NCBI RefSeq assembly: GCF_022829295.1
Contig: NZ_JAKSYH010000263.1
Coordinates: forward strand, 62,001-126,000
From: Methylobacterium sp. J-088
GTDB taxonomy: Bacteria > Pseudomonadota > Alphaproteobacteria > Rhizobiales > Beijerinckiaceae
Reading direction: 5' to 3'
DNA: 64,000 nucleotides
Shown here: positions 9,115-18,381 of the stretch, piece by piece
Numbering within the stretch: position 1 is the stretch's first letter
Layout of the letters: each line of letters begins with the position of its first letter
The notes under the pieces: model-generated
What the model saw: only the letters and a program-made list of their open reading frames with translations
The model's database searches: none
Told to the model about the DNA's origin: nothing
Program-made: the position numbers and the translations under genes

Positions 9115-10512
9115 GTGTCAGAGAACATCTCCTCCCTTCTCTATATCGTCTCCGGCGTTCTGTTCATCATGGCGCTGCGGGGGCTCTCGCACCCCACCAC
9201 CTCCCGGCAGGGCAACCTGTACGGCATGGTCGGCATGGGGCTCGCCATCCTCACCACCCTGGTCGGCCATCCGCCGGCCGGGTTCGGCGCCTGGATCCTG
9301 GTGCTGCTCGGCCTCGGAATCGGCGGTGGCGCCGGCGCGGTGATCGCCAAGCGCGTGTCGATGACCGCCATGCCGCAGCTCGTGGCGGCCTTCCACTCGC
9401 TGGTCGGCCTCGCGGCGGTGTTCGTGGCGGCCGGCGCCCTCTACGCACCGCAGGCCTTCGGCATCATCGAGAACGGCCACTACCACAAGCAGTCGCTGTT
9501 CGAGATGGGCCTGGGCGTCGCCATCGGCGCCATCACGTTCACGGGCTCGGTGATCGCCTTCGCGAAGCTCGACGGCCGGATGTCGGGCAAGCCGATCATG
9601 CTGCCGCAGCGCCACCTGATCAACGCGTTGCTGGCCGCCGGCCTCGTGCTGATGCTCGCGCTGTTCATCGGCACCGAGTCGAAGGTCCTGTTCTGGCTGA
9701 TCATCCTCGCCTCGCTGGTGCTGGGCGGCCTGATCATCATACCGATCGGCGGCGCTGACATGCCGGTGGTCGTGTCGATGCTCAACTCCTACTCGGGTTG
9801 GGCGGCGGCCGGCATCGGCTTCACCTTGGGCAATCTCGCGCTGATCATCACCGGCTCGCTGGTCGGCTCCTCGGGCGCGATCCTGTCGTACATCATGTGC
9901 CACGCGATGAACCGGTCGTTCATCTCGGTCATCCTCGGCGGCTTCGGCGGCGACACCGCCGCGGCTGGTCCTGGTCAGGTCGAGACGCGGCCGGTGAAGC
10001 AGGGCTCGGCCGACGATGCGGCCTACATCATGAAGAACGCCGAGCGGGTCATCATCGTCCCGGGCTACGGCATGGCGGTCGCCCAGGCGCAGCATAGCCT
10101 GCGCGAGATGGCCGACATGCTGAAGAAGGAGGGCGTCGATGTGAAGTACGCCATCCACCCGGTGGCGGGCCGCATGCCGGGCCACATGAACGTCCTGCTC
10201 GCCGAGGCGAACGTGCCCTACGACGAGGTGTTCGAGCTGGAGGACATCAACGGTGAGTTCCCGCAGGCGGACGTCGCCTTCGTGATCGGCGCCAACGACG
10301 TCACCAACCCGGCGGCCAAGACCGACAAGGCCTCGCCGATCTACGGCATGCCGATCCTCGACGTGGAGCGGGCCAAGACCGTGCTGTTCATCAAGCGTGG
10401 CATGGGCTCGGGCTATGCGGGCGTCGAGAACGAAGTGTTCTTCCGCGACAACACCATGATGCTGTTCGGGGACGCCAAGAAGGTGGTCGACCAGATCCTC
10501 AAGACCTTCTGA
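9115..10512 (+). CDS. pntB: NAD(P) transhydrogenase subunit beta
   Basis: A 465-aa protein. The N-terminal part (about 1-270) has eight or nine hydrophobic segments. The C-terminal domain III binds NADP(H) (IIVPGYGMAVAQAQHSLREM, HPVAGRMPGHMNVLLAEANVPYD, VIGANDVTNPAAK, IKRGMGSGYAGVENE). Translation starts at GTG 9115, 4 bp after pntAB, so it is coupled. In a methylotroph-like metabolism the enzyme would supply NADPH from formate-derived NADH; that link to the fds genes at 54.8 kb is inference. Confidence 0.95.
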   Translation: MSENISSLLYIVSGVLFIMALRGLSHPTTSRQGNLYGMVGMGLAILTTLVGHPPAGFGAWILVLLGLGIGGGAGAVIAKRVSMTAMPQLVAAFHSLVGLAAVFVAAGALYAPQAFGIIENGHYHKQSLFEMGLGVAIGAITFTGSVIAFAKLDGRMSGKPIMLPQRHLINALLAAGLVLMLALFIGTESKVLFWLIILASLVLGGLIIIPIGGADMPVVVSMLNSYSGWAAAGIGFTLGNLALIITGSLVGSSGAILSYIMCHAMNRSFISVILGGFGGDTAAAGPGQVETRPVKQGSADDAAYIMKNAERVIIVPGYGMAVAQAQHSLREMADMLKKEGVDVKYAIHPVAGRMPGHMNVLLAEANVPYDEVFELEDINGEFPQADVAFVIGANDVTNPAAKTDKASPIYGMPILDVERAKTVLFIKRGMGSGYAGVENEVFFRDNTMMLFGDAKKVVDQILKTF

Positions 10513-10537
10513 CGCATCGGGTCCGGCGAGGGTTATC

Positions 10538-10566
10538 GGGGCGTGCAGCGATGCGCGCCCCGTTTT
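10538..10566 (+). terminator. Terminator of the pnt operon
   Basis: GGGGCG (10538-10543) pairs with CGCCCC (10556-10561), with a short inner pairing in the loop. GTTTT follows. It lies 26 bases after the pntB stop. Confidence 0.65.
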
Positions 10567-10633
10567 CGTTCGCAAGGGCGCTGTTGCGGCAGAAGCAGGG
10601 ATTTTGCGGCGCGGCCGGTGTAGGTTGCCGCCC

Positions 10634-12448
10634 GTGTCATCCGCAGCGCTCATCACCGATCCGCCAGCCTTCCTGGGTGTTTCTGCCTCCGTGACCGGCC
10701 GTCGCTGGCAGGAGCGGTGCGCCAGCACGGCGGTCCAGAACCAGATCGCCAAGATGGTGCAGGCCCATGGGCTGCCGGAGTTGCTGGCCCGCGTCCTCGC
10801 TGGCCGTGGCGTGGGACCGGACGACGCGTCCCGCCATCTTGCCCCGCGCCTGCGCGACCTGATGCCGGACCCCGATACGCTGCTCGATATGGATGCCGCC
10901 GTCCGTCGCCTCGTCCGCGCCGTGCGCCGCGGCGAGACCGTGGCGGTGTTCGGCGATTACGACGTCGATGGCGCCGCGAGCGCCGCCCTGCTGGCCGGCT
11001 ATCTGCGCGGCCTCGGCATCCGGTCGCCGATCCACATCCCCGATCGGATCACCGAAGGGTACGGTCCAAACATCGGCGCGATCACCGCGCTTGCGGCGGA
11101 TGGGGCGACCCTTCTGGTTTGCGTCGATTGCGGGACGAGCGGTCACGCCCCCCTCGAAGAGGCGGAAAAGTCGGGCCTCGACGTCATCGTCCTCGATCAT
11201 CACGCCGCCGCCGAGGTGCTGCCGCCGGCCCGCGCCGTCGTGAACCCGAACCGCCTCGACGATCTGTCGGGTCTCGGCCATCTCTGCGCGGCCGGCGTGG
11301 TGTTCCTGACTTTGGTTGCCCTCAACCGCGCCCTGCGCCGCGACGGGTTTTTCGGGCCGAGCCGGCCCGAGCCGGCCTTGACCGATTCCCTGGACCTTGT
11401 GGCTTTGGCGACCGTGGCCGACGTGGTGCCGCTCACCGGCTTGAACCGGGCGTTCGTGAACCAGGGTTTGACGGTGATGCGCCATCGTGGCCGGATCGGC
11501 CTCGCCGCGCTGCTCGACGCCGCCTCGCTGAGCGAGCCGCCGGAGGCGTGGCATCTCGGCTACGTGCTCGGGCCGCGCATCAATGCCGGCGGACGGATCG
11601 GGGATTCGGGGCTCGGCGCCCGGCTGCTCACCACGGCCAATCCGGAGGAGGCCGCGCGCATCGCGGCCGACCTCGATCATCTGAACCGGGAGCGTCAGGC
11701 CATCGAGGCGCAGGCCGTCATGGAGGCCGAAGCCGAAATGGACCACGCCGTGACGCGCGATCCCGGACGCGCCGTGCTGGTGGCCGCGAGCGCCGCTTGG
11801 CATCCGGGTGTCGTCGGCCTGATCGCGTCGCGGCTGAAGGACCGTTTCAACCGCCCGGCCTTCGCCTTCGCGCTTCGTCCGGACGGCAGCGCCACCGGCT
11901 CCGGCCGCTCGATCCCCGGGGCGGATCTCGGGCTCGCGGTACGGGCCTGCGTGGAAGCCGGGATCGCCACCAAGGGGGGTGGGCACGCGATGGCGGCCGG
12001 CGTCACCGTCCGGGCCGACGCCATCCAGCGCTTCGAGGCGCACCTCGCAACGCTCCTGGGCGCGAGCGTTACCCTAGCGCGCGCGGCCGATGCCCTGCTG
12101 ATCGATGGGAGCCTCAGCGCTGGCGGGGCCACAGCCGAAACGGTACGGCTGCTCCAGAAGGCCGGGCCGTTCGGCCAGGGCGCCCCGGAGCCGATCTTCG
12201 CGCTGGGCCGCCACCGGCTGGTGGACGCGGGCGTCGTGGGATCAAACCACGTCCGCGCCCGACTGCGCAGCCGCGACGGTCAGGTGGTGGGGGCGATCTG
12301 CTTTCGGGCGGCCGAGCGCCCCCTCGGGCTCGCCCTGCTCAACGGCATCGGCCGCGAGATGCACGTGGCCGGCACCCTCTCGTGCGACCGCTGGCGCGGC
12401 GCCGAGCGGGCGCAGCTGCGGATCGTCGATCTCGCTTCGGCCGATTGA
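10634..12448 (+). CDS. recJ: Single-stranded-DNA-specific exonuclease RecJ
   Basis: A 604-aa 5'-3' ssDNA exonuclease of the DHH superfamily, acting in RecF-type recombination and mismatch repair. The DHH motifs are FGDYDVDG (about residue 107) and VLDHHAA (about residue 185). The DHHA1 part includes GSGRSIPGADLG and a GGGHAMAAG motif. An OB-fold is expected at the C-terminus. A TTG at 10604 gives a longer frame, but the GTG at 10634 yields SSAALITDPPAFLGVSASVTGRRW, the usual RecJ N-terminus, so it is chosen. It is the last gene before the REP-rich gap in front of the GTA cluster. Confidence 0.94.
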   Translation: MSSAALITDPPAFLGVSASVTGRRWQERCASTAVQNQIAKMVQAHGLPELLARVLAGRGVGPDDASRHLAPRLRDLMPDPDTLLDMDAAVRRLVRAVRRGETVAVFGDYDVDGAASAALLAGYLRGLGIRSPIHIPDRITEGYGPNIGAITALAADGATLLVCVDCGTSGHAPLEEAEKSGLDVIVLDHHAAAEVLPPARAVVNPNRLDDLSGLGHLCAAGVVFLTLVALNRALRRDGFFGPSRPEPALTDSLDLVALATVADVVPLTGLNRAFVNQGLTVMRHRGRIGLAALLDAASLSEPPEAWHLGYVLGPRINAGGRIGDSGLGARLLTTANPEEAARIAADLDHLNRERQAIEAQAVMEAEAEMDHAVTRDPGRAVLVAASAAWHPGVVGLIASRLKDRFNRPAFAFALRPDGSATGSGRSIPGADLGLAVRACVEAGIATKGGGHAMAAGVTVRADAIQRFEAHLATLLGASVTLARAADALLIDGSLSAGGATAETVRLLQKAGPFGQGAPEPIFALGRHRLVDAGVVGSNHVRARLRSRDGQVVGAICFRAAERPLGLALLNGIGREMHVAGTLSCDRWRGAERAQLRIVDLASAD

Positions 12449-12531
12449 TCCGGCGTTAGAGCCGTGCCCGAGCGCGTTGTACACGGTACACGACACGCGT
12501 CTGCCAACACGGGTGGCAAGCGCGACATGCA

Positions 12532-12673
12532 CCCTCTCCCGTACGGGAGAGGGTTGGGGTGAGGGTTGAGAAGCGTCAGGATCGCGCGCACGTTCAAGGC
12601 GCTGACAGGGTGCGCCTCTTCCGTAAAGTTCTAATCCCTCACCCTTTTCTTCCCCCCCACGGGAGGGGGGACC
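12532..12673. repeat. BIME-like inverted REP pair, copy 1
   Basis: A perfect 22-bp palindrome CCCTCTCCCGTACGGGAGAGGG (12532-12553) is followed by a GGGTGAGGG-type tail (to 12565). After about 65 bp the mirror image appears: a CCCTCACCC tail (12635-12643), then a degenerate palindrome with long C and G runs ending about 12671. The layout equals that at 23.2 kb and 53.0 kb. Confidence 0.85.
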
Positions 12674-12836
12674 CACTCCCTGTTCGGCCAGGAGTTTGGC
12701 ACTGTCGTCTTCCGTGTGGCTCGCCAACGCAAATCTGCTAAGCTCGCGCTCAGCCGAAGGGAAGTTCGGTACCGCGCGAGCGCGTACGTCCACGACCGGC
12801 GGCACGGATGCTGTCAACGCCTCTCCCCGCGCCGGG

Positions 12837-12860
12837 CCCCTCTCCCGTGCGGGAGAGGGG
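12837..12860. repeat. Single REP-type palindrome
   Basis: The stretch CCCCTCTCCCG-TG-CGGGAGAGGGG is a perfect inverted repeat with 11-bp arms. It lacks the GGGTGAGGG tail seen in the paired copies. Confidence 0.85.
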
Positions 12861-13258
12861 GCAGGTTGCACCCCTCAGGCGCGTCGGCGTGCGACTGTCG
12901 TGGACCGTGGCATGCGTCGCAACAAGAGCCTGGAGCGGTGCGCGGTTGCAACGCGATCGGGCACGGCCCTAGGCTGGCCGGAAAACAATACGGCGCGCCT
13001 CCATGGGAAGCGCGCCGAGAGGCGGTTCGTGGTCTCAGGAACGAACTGCATCCTGTATACACGATTTTGTGTGCCCCGCTGTGGCGTCCGCACCACTGTT
13101 GCGGGCGGAGCGCAGCCTGGACCCCGCTTTTTCCCCCATCCACGGGATTATCCGGGCCCGCGGGCCTCCTGCGCGGCGCTGGACCCGATCCGGGCATGGA
13201 CGGGTCGCGCGGGGCCGCGGCCCGTGCATCGTCCGACCTCAACGCAGGACCAGACCGC

Positions 13259-14446
13259 ATGGCAAACCTTCTCGAACGGTTGGCGCGGGTCACCCGCCGC
13301 AATGCCCGCGACATGGCCCCCGCCACCAAGGCTTCCCCGGCCTTCGCGCTCTATGCCGACAATCGGGCTTCTTGGACGCCCCGCGATCCGGCGGCGCTCG
13401 CGCAAGCCGGCTATGCCCGCAACCCCGTGGTCCACCGGGCGGTCCGGCTGGTCGCCGAGAGCGCCGCGAGCCTGCCGCTGATCGCCACCGGACCCGGGGC
13501 CGAACGGGGCGGCGACCTGCTGGCGCTGCTCGCCCGGCCGAACCCGCGGGAGAGCGGCACGCATCTTCTGGAGACCGTCTACGCCGACCTGCTCCTGACC
13601 GGGACCGCTTATGTGGAGGCGGTCGCCCTCGACGGCCGGGTCGCGGCGCTCCAGGCCCTCCGGCCGGGCCGGATGCGGATGCTGCCGGGGCCCGATGGCT
13701 GGCCGGCGGCCTATGTCTACACGGCGGGCGGGCGCAGCCGCCGGTTCGACCTGCCGGCGCCCGGCAGCGCCGAGATCGCCCCGATCCTGGCCCTCAGCCT
13801 GTTCAACCCGGACGACGAGACCGGCGGCCTCGCGCCCATCACGGCGGCGGCGGCCGCCCTCGACATCCACAACGCGGCGAGCGCCTGGAACAAGGCGCTC
13901 CTCGACAACGCCGCTCGGCCCTCCGGGGCGCTGGTCTTCGCGGGTGCGACGCTGTCCGAGCCGCAATTCGACCGGCTGAAGGCGGAACTGGAGGCGAACT
14001 ACCAGGGCGCCGCCAATGCCGGCCGGCCGCTGCTGCTGGAGGGCGGGCTCGACTGGAAGCCGCTCGCTTTGTCGCCCCGGGACATGGATTTCGTGGAGGC
14101 GAAGAACGCGGCGGCCCGGGAGATCGCCCTGGCGTTCGGGGTTCCGCCCCTGCTGCTCGGCCTGCCCGGGGACAACACCCACGCCAACTACGCCGAGGCC
14201 AACCGGGCGCTCTACCGCCAGACCCTGATCCCGCTGGCGAGCCGCACCGCGCAGGCCCTCGCGGTCTGGCTTGAGCCCGCCTTCGGGCCGGTGGACCTGG
14301 AGCCCGACCTCGACCGGATCGAGGCGCTCGCGGCCGAGCGGGAATCCCTGTGGCGCCGGGTCCAGGCCGCGGATTTTCTTTCGGTGTCCGAGAAGCGTGA
14401 GGCGGTGGGTTATCCGCCGGACATGCCGGGAGCGGGGGCGGGCTGA
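13259..14446 (+). CDS. GTA/phage portal protein (HK97 family)
   Basis: A 395-aa portal protein (RcGTA gp3 equivalent), which forms the dodecameric DNA entry ring of the capsid. Typical parts are an N-terminal region YARNPVVHRAVRLVAESAASLPL, the clip/stem region (NPDDETGGLAPITAAAAALDIHNAASAW) and the C-terminal segment MDFVEAKNAAAREIALAFGVPPLLLGLPGDNTHANYAEA. The length is normal for family members (about 390). The frame is open far upstream, but the ATG at 13259 begins MANLLERLARVTR and the upstream part is repeat sequence. It is the first recognisable gene of the cluster; no terminase precedes it. Confidence 0.92.
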   Translation: MANLLERLARVTRRNARDMAPATKASPAFALYADNRASWTPRDPAALAQAGYARNPVVHRAVRLVAESAASLPLIATGPGAERGGDLLALLARPNPRESGTHLLETVYADLLLTGTAYVEAVALDGRVAALQALRPGRMRMLPGPDGWPAAYVYTAGGRSRRFDLPAPGSAEIAPILALSLFNPDDETGGLAPITAAAAALDIHNAASAWNKALLDNAARPSGALVFAGATLSEPQFDRLKAELEANYQGAANAGRPLLLEGGLDWKPLALSPRDMDFVEAKNAAAREIALAFGVPPLLLGLPGDNTHANYAEANRALYRQTLIPLASRTAQALAVWLEPAFGPVDLEPDLDRIEALAAERESLWRRVQAADFLSVSEKREAVGYPPDMPGAGAG

Positions 14447-14534
14447 CGATACGCCCGCCTCTCTCTCCACAGCAAAGGCTACGACGTTCACATATCTCAG
14501 GCCGACATCGCCGCTTGCGGCCAAGCGCGACAGG

Positions 14535-14560
14535 CCCCCGCTCCCGTGCGGGAGAGGGGA
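14535..14560. repeat. REP-type palindrome (imperfect) between portal and protease genes
   Basis: CCCCCGCTCCCG-TG-CGGGAGAGGGGA is an imperfect copy of the family palindrome. Downstream, CCTGAACCGATATGGCC followed by a segment ending GCGAATCCGCAAGC has a close relative at 19.53-19.57 kb, so more than the hairpin is shared between copies. Confidence 0.75.
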
Positions 14561-14686
14561 CCCGCCCTCGACCCTGAACCGATATGGCCAGACCCGATGC
14601 GCGAATCCGCAAGCCCTCAAAGGGGGGCGGGAGGGCGCGTCGCAAAACGGACTGCCCCTCCCGGAACCTACACCCGAGGACCTTCC

Positions 14687-15187
14687 ATGGACGGCCATTT
14701 CACCGGCTATGCCAGCGTCTTCGGCGTGCCCGATCTCGGCCGCGACGTGGTCGTGCCCGGCGCCTTCGCGGCGAGCCTCGCGCGCCAGGGGCCGGCCGGC
14801 GTGCGGCTGCTGTTCCAGCACGATCCCGCCGAGCCGATCGGCCGCTGGCTGTCCCTCCGCGAGGATGCCCACGGCCTGTTCGCGGAAGGGCAGCTCAACC
14901 TTGCCGTGCAGCGCGCCCGGGAGGTCGACGCGCTGCTGCGCGGCGGCGGCCTCGACGGCCTGTCGATCGGCTTTCGCACGCTGCTGGCCCGGCGGGGCGC
15001 GGGCGGCGAGCGCCGGCTGCACCGGGTCGATCTCTGGGAGATCTCCCTGGTGACCTTCCCGCTCCAGCCGCAGGCCCGGGCGAGTCCCGGTGCGGATGCC
15101 CTTGTGGATGCCCTGGCCACGGAGATCCGCGGCCTGGCCCGCCGGATCGCCCCGAAGCCCGCATCGGCATCCCCCCTGCGGCCCTGA
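14687..15187 (+). CDS. HK97-family prohead protease
   Basis: A 166-aa maturation protease (RcGTA gp4 equivalent) of peptidase family U35/S78. It is expected to remove the scaffold-like N-terminus of the capsid protein during assembly. The family start GHFTGYASVFGVPDLGRDVV is present. The catalytic His is expected in LLFQHDPAEPIG (about residue 45) and the Ser in GLDGLSIGFR; LHRVDLWEISLVTFPLQPQA is the hallmark C-terminal strand. The ATG at 14687 follows GAGGA by 6 bases and is preferred over the upstream frame, which crosses repeat sequence. Confidence 0.92.
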   Translation: MDGHFTGYASVFGVPDLGRDVVVPGAFAASLARQGPAGVRLLFQHDPAEPIGRWLSLREDAHGLFAEGQLNLAVQRAREVDALLRGGGLDGLSIGFRTLLARRGAGGERRLHRVDLWEISLVTFPLQPQARASPGADALVDALATEIRGLARRIAPKPASASPLRP

Positions 15188-15213
15188 CTTCACCCCCCAC
15201 CCAGAGGTTCCCG

Positions 15214-16503
15214 ATGCACGCCGATACCCCGCTCGCGCCCGCCTTCGAGATCAAGGCCGCGCTCCCCGATCTGGAGAACAAGGCCGTCCGGCCCGAGGCG
15301 GCCCCGGTCCGCTCCGCCCTCGACGAGCTGTCGGCCGCCTTCGCGGCCTTCAAGGAGACCAACGAGACCCGCATCGGCCGGATCGAGGGCCGCCTCGGGC
15401 CCGACGGGCTCGCCGAGGAGAAGCTCGCCCGGATCGACGCGGCCCTCGATACCGCCCGCACCCGGCTCGACCGGATCCACCTGGAGCAGGCCCGGCCGCC
15501 GCTCGGCCAGCCGGGACCGCGGCAGGATGCCGGCGCGCAGGAGCACAAGGCGGCCTTCGACCTCTACGTCCGGGCCGGCGAGAGCGCGGGCCTCAAGCGC
15601 CTGGAATCCAAGGCCCTCTCGACCGGCTCGGGCCCGGATGGCGGCTACCTCGTGCCCAGCACGATCGAGCGCACCGTGCTGACGCGCATCGGCGAGATCT
15701 CGCCGATCCGCGCCATCGCCAGCGTGCAGCAGATCTCGGGGGCGCAGTACAAGCGCGCCGTCTCGGTCGGCGCCCCCGTGACCGGCTGGGCGGCCGAGAC
15801 CGCCCCGCGCCCGCAGACCGACGCGCCGATGCTCTCCGAGATCGCGTTCCCCGCCATGGAACTCTACGCGATGCCGGCCGCCACCCAGACCCTGCTGGAC
15901 GACGCCGTGGTCGATCTCGACGCGTGGCTCTCGGCCGAGATCGAGACCGCCTTCGCCGAGCAGGAGGGCGCCGCCTTCGTGACCGGCAACGGCGCGAGCC
16001 GCCCGCGGGGTTTCTTGAACTACGACACGGTCGCCAATTCGGCCTGGGTGCCGGGCAAGCTCGGTTTCGTGGCCACGGGCGCGGCCGGGGCCTTCCCGTC
16101 GGGCAACTCGGGGGACGTGCTGTTCGACCTGATCTACGGCCTCAGGGCGGGCTATCGCCAGAATGCCGGCTTCGTGATGAACCGGCGCACCCAGAGCGCG
16201 ATCCGGAAGTTCAAGGATTCCGAAGGCAACTACCTCTGGCAGCCGCCCCTCGCCGCCGGCCGGCCCGCGACCCTGGTCGGTTTCCCGGTGACGGAGGCCG
16301 AGGCGATGCCCGATCTCGCCAAGGACAGCCTGTCGGTCGCCTTCGGCGATTTCCGCCGGGGCTATCTGGTGGTGGACCGCACCGGGATGCGCGTGCTGCG
16401 CGACCCGTATTCCGCCAAGCCCTACGTGCTGTTCTACACCACCAAGCGCGTCGGCGGCGGGGTACAGGATTTCGATGCGATCAAGCTGCTGAAGTTCGGT
16501 TGA
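15214..16503 (+). CDS. HK97-family major capsid protein
   Basis: A 429-aa major capsid protein (RcGTA gp5 equivalent). Residues 1 to about 125 form a charged, coiled-coil-like delta domain (ALDELSAAFAAFKETNETRIGRIEGRL), the part normally cleaved by the protease encoded just upstream. The HK97 fold follows, with STGSGPDGGYLVPSTIERTV, the E-loop region ISGAQYKRAV, DDAVVDLDAWLSAEIETAFAEQEGAAFVTGNG and the C-terminal P-domain ending DFDAIKLLKFG. It is 26 bp downstream of the protease gene. It ends the 5' block of the cluster; the next GTA gene lies 4.3 kb away. Confidence 0.93.
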   Translation: MHADTPLAPAFEIKAALPDLENKAVRPEAAPVRSALDELSAAFAAFKETNETRIGRIEGRLGPDGLAEEKLARIDAALDTARTRLDRIHLEQARPPLGQPGPRQDAGAQEHKAAFDLYVRAGESAGLKRLESKALSTGSGPDGGYLVPSTIERTVLTRIGEISPIRAIASVQQISGAQYKRAVSVGAPVTGWAAETAPRPQTDAPMLSEIAFPAMELYAMPAATQTLLDDAVVDLDAWLSAEIETAFAEQEGAAFVTGNGASRPRGFLNYDTVANSAWVPGKLGFVATGAAGAFPSGNSGDVLFDLIYGLRAGYRQNAGFVMNRRTQSAIRKFKDSEGNYLWQPPLAAGRPATLVGFPVTEAEAMPDLAKDSLSVAFGDFRRGYLVVDRTGMRVLRDPYSAKPYVLFYTTKRVGGGVQDFDAIKLLKFG

Positions 16504-16595
16504 GCGGCTCGAATAAGTACAGGAATCCCTCCCCCGCAGAGGCTACCGCTTCACACATCGTGCGCGCCGAGTCGGCCGCAGGATGGAGCGCAGGT

Positions 16596-16619
16596 CCCCT
16601 CTCCCGCTCGGGAGAGGGA
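16596..16619. repeat. REP-type palindrome after the capsid gene
   Basis: CCCTCTCCCG-CT-CGGGAGAGGG (16597-16618) is the family core. The following tract CCCGTCGCGTTCTCCCATCGACCCC has a close copy at 53.15 kb upstream of ccmH, so the shared unit extends beyond the hairpin. Confidence 0.85.
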
Positions 16620-16751
16620 GCCCGTCGCGTTCTCCCATCGACCCCACTGCCAGACGGAGATGGGTGAACATCGTCGCTCGCAGAGGGGGGAAGGTGGATT
16701 GCATATGGGTCGCGTCGCACGACGGACGCGACCCGCAGCCCGACGACCGCC

Positions 16752-17297
16752 TCAGCGTCCCGAATTGCCGTCGCGCAGGGTGCCGGTCGGCTCCTGCACG
16801 TGGGCCTCGAGGAACCAGAGGTGCTTGTCGACCGCCCGGGAAATCTCCGTGAAGAGATCGGCCGTGTCGGGATCGCCGGCCTCGTCGGTCTCGTCGATGT
16901 TCTCGCGGACCGCGTTGGCGTAGGTGGCGTAGCTGTCGATCAGCGCGGCGATGTGATCGGCGATCGCGTAGATCCCGGTCGGGTAGGCCGGAAGCTTGGT
17001 CCGCTCGGCGACCACCTGGGTCGAGCCGAAGGCCGTGGCGCCGAGCTGGACCGCACGCTCGGCGACGCTGTCGTTGAACTCGTCGATCTCGGTGCGGAAC
17101 CCGTCGAGCATCTCGTGCACGCCGATGAACTGCGGGCCCTTCAGGTTCCAGTGCGCCTGCTTGATCGCCAGCGCGAGGTCGATACCGTCCGCCAGCCGGG
17201 CGTTGAGGGCTTCGACCGAGACCTTCTTGGCGTTCGAGTCGGTGTTGTTGCGGGTCTTGTGCGACCGGGGGGTGTTGCTGGTGCCGGTGTCGGCCAT
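16752..17297 (-). CDS. dps: Dps-family DNA-protection ferritin
   Basis: A 181-aa Dps, which forms 12-mers that bind DNA and oxidise and store iron during stress and starvation. The ferroxidase ligands are visible: His in QAHWNLKG, His and Asp in GVHEMLDGF, and the Asp/Glu pair in FNDSVAERAVQLG. The C-terminal part DLFTEISRAVDKHLWFLEAHVQEPTG is also typical. An N-terminal extension of about 25 residues rich in Lys, Arg, Thr and Asn (SHKTRNNTDSNAKK) could bind DNA, as in other Dps. The ATG at 17297 is chosen over an upstream in-frame ATG at 17351. It lies on the strand opposite to the GTA genes, in the interruption after the capsid gene. Confidence 0.92.
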   Translation of the reverse strand: MADTGTSNTPRSHKTRNNTDSNAKKVSVEALNARLADGIDLALAIKQAHWNLKGPQFIGVHEMLDGFRTEIDEFNDSVAERAVQLGATAFGSTQVVAERTKLPAYPTGIYAIADHIAALIDSYATYANAVRENIDETDEAGDPDTADLFTEISRAVDKHLWFLEAHVQEPTGTLRDGNSGR

Positions 17298-17472
17298 AAT
17301 CGCGCTCCGTGTGGTTGAAAGGTTCGGAAGCGAAAGTGTCGATGCGGCCACAGGTTCCCCGGGCGTGACCGGTCCAGGGAACGCCGGGTGTCTGCCAGCA
17401 CTTGGCGCGCCTGGCCGTCACGGCGCGATCGAGAGTTGCGCTAAGTCCCTGTTCCGGACCGCTAATCGGCAG

Positions 17473-18381
17473 CTAGTTGCGGCGGGTGCGCGCCGTCCAG
17501 ACGGGCCGGTTGCCGCGCGGCAGCGCATCGCTCACCTGCATCTGTGACAGTTCGGCCGCGCGCGCCGAGATCCACCCGGCATGCTCGGCCACCGGGGTCA
17601 CCGCGGTGAAGCCGCCGCAGGCGGTCCGGCGGGTTCCCTGCTGCAGGGCCCCGCTCGACCAGCTCACCACGCCGACGATCCGGTAGCCGCCCGGTCCGCC
17701 GGTAAGGATCGGGCCGCCGGAATCGCCCAGGCACGCGCCGGCTCCCGCCGTCTCGGCCATGCGTCGGCGGTCCGTCACCACGGTCACCCGGTTGGCGACC
17801 TGCAGCGAGCCGATCGAGACGAGATGCGCCAGCCGCAAGGTGCGGGCCGAGCCGCGCCGGTTCTCGGCGACCACGCCGAAGCCCGCGATGTCGACCGGCT
17901 CGCCGGTGGTGATCGAGCTGGCGCCGCGCGGATCGAGCGGGGCGTAATCGGGGCCGAGGGGGCGTTCGAGCTTGAGCAGCGCCAGATCGACGCCGGGCTG
18001 CTCCTCCGGCGTCGTGCCGGGCACGAAATCGGGATGCATCGTCGTGGCGATCACCGACGTGCGGCGCTGGCGGAAGCCCCGGTCGACGCCGATCACCGTG
18101 TAGCCCGCCGGACGCATCACGCAATGGGCGGCGCTGAGGACGAGATCCGGGGCGATCAGCGTGCCGGAGCAGATCTCGCCCTCCGTGCTCTCGATGCGGA
18201 CGACGAAGCTGCGCGCCCCGTTCGGATCGCGGGTGGTCACGCCGTTGATCACCGCGGAGGCGGGTGCGGGGAGCAGTCCGGCCAACGCCCCGAACAGCGC
18301 CGCACCCAGCAGGCCGCCCCCGAAACGCCCGCGTGCAGGATGCCCGCGGAAGCCGGTCTTGCGGATCGGGCGAGGGAACAT
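17473..18381 (-). CDS. Secreted trypsin-like serine protease (S1), copy A
   Basis: A 302-aa chymotrypsin-fold protease. A signal peptide with a long n-region ends near PAPASA, and the mature form starts AVINGVTT. The triad is visible: His in LSAAHCV, Asp in VDLALLKLERPL and Ser in GACLGDSGGPIL. The N-terminal VINGV resembles the activation cleavage IVGG/VINGV of S1 zymogens. It is expected in the periplasm or outside the cell. Like Dps, it lies on the opposite strand to the GTA genes, inside the interruption. A second, shorter S1 protease is 1.6 kb away (20029-20766). Confidence 0.88.
   Translation of the reverse strand: MFPRPIRKTGFRGHPARGRFGGGLLGAALFGALAGLLPAPASAVINGVTTRDPNGARSFVVRIESTEGEICSGTLIAPDLVLSAAHCVMRPAGYTVIGVDRGFRQRRTSVIATTMHPDFVPGTTPEEQPGVDLALLKLERPLGPDYAPLDPRGASSITTGEPVDIAGFGVVAENRRGSARTLRLAHLVSIGSLQVANRVTVVTDRRRMAETAGAGACLGDSGGPILTGGPGGYRIVGVVSWSSGALQQGTRRTACGGFTAVTPVAEHAGWISARAAELSQMQVSDALPRGNRPVWTARTRRN

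Larger units (their letters stand above)
12449..13258. other. 810-bp gap with REP-type repeats between recJ and the GTA portal gene
   Basis: No convincing coding frame is seen here; the open frames have no recognisable domains and lie across the repeats. The stretch holds one inverted pair of palindromes (12532-12673) and a single palindrome (12837-12860). It also has a boundary motif ACACGGTACACGAC (12481-12494) that recurs at 23161. In RcGTA-type clusters the terminase genes precede the portal gene, so this is where they would be expected. Nothing resembling a large terminase (Walker A, RuvC-like nuclease) is readable. Confidence 0.7.

Noticed and set aside
12716-13258. N-terminal extension of the portal frame, considered as a terminase remnant
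   Set aside because: The codons read across a REP palindrome and show no Walker A or nuclease motif.
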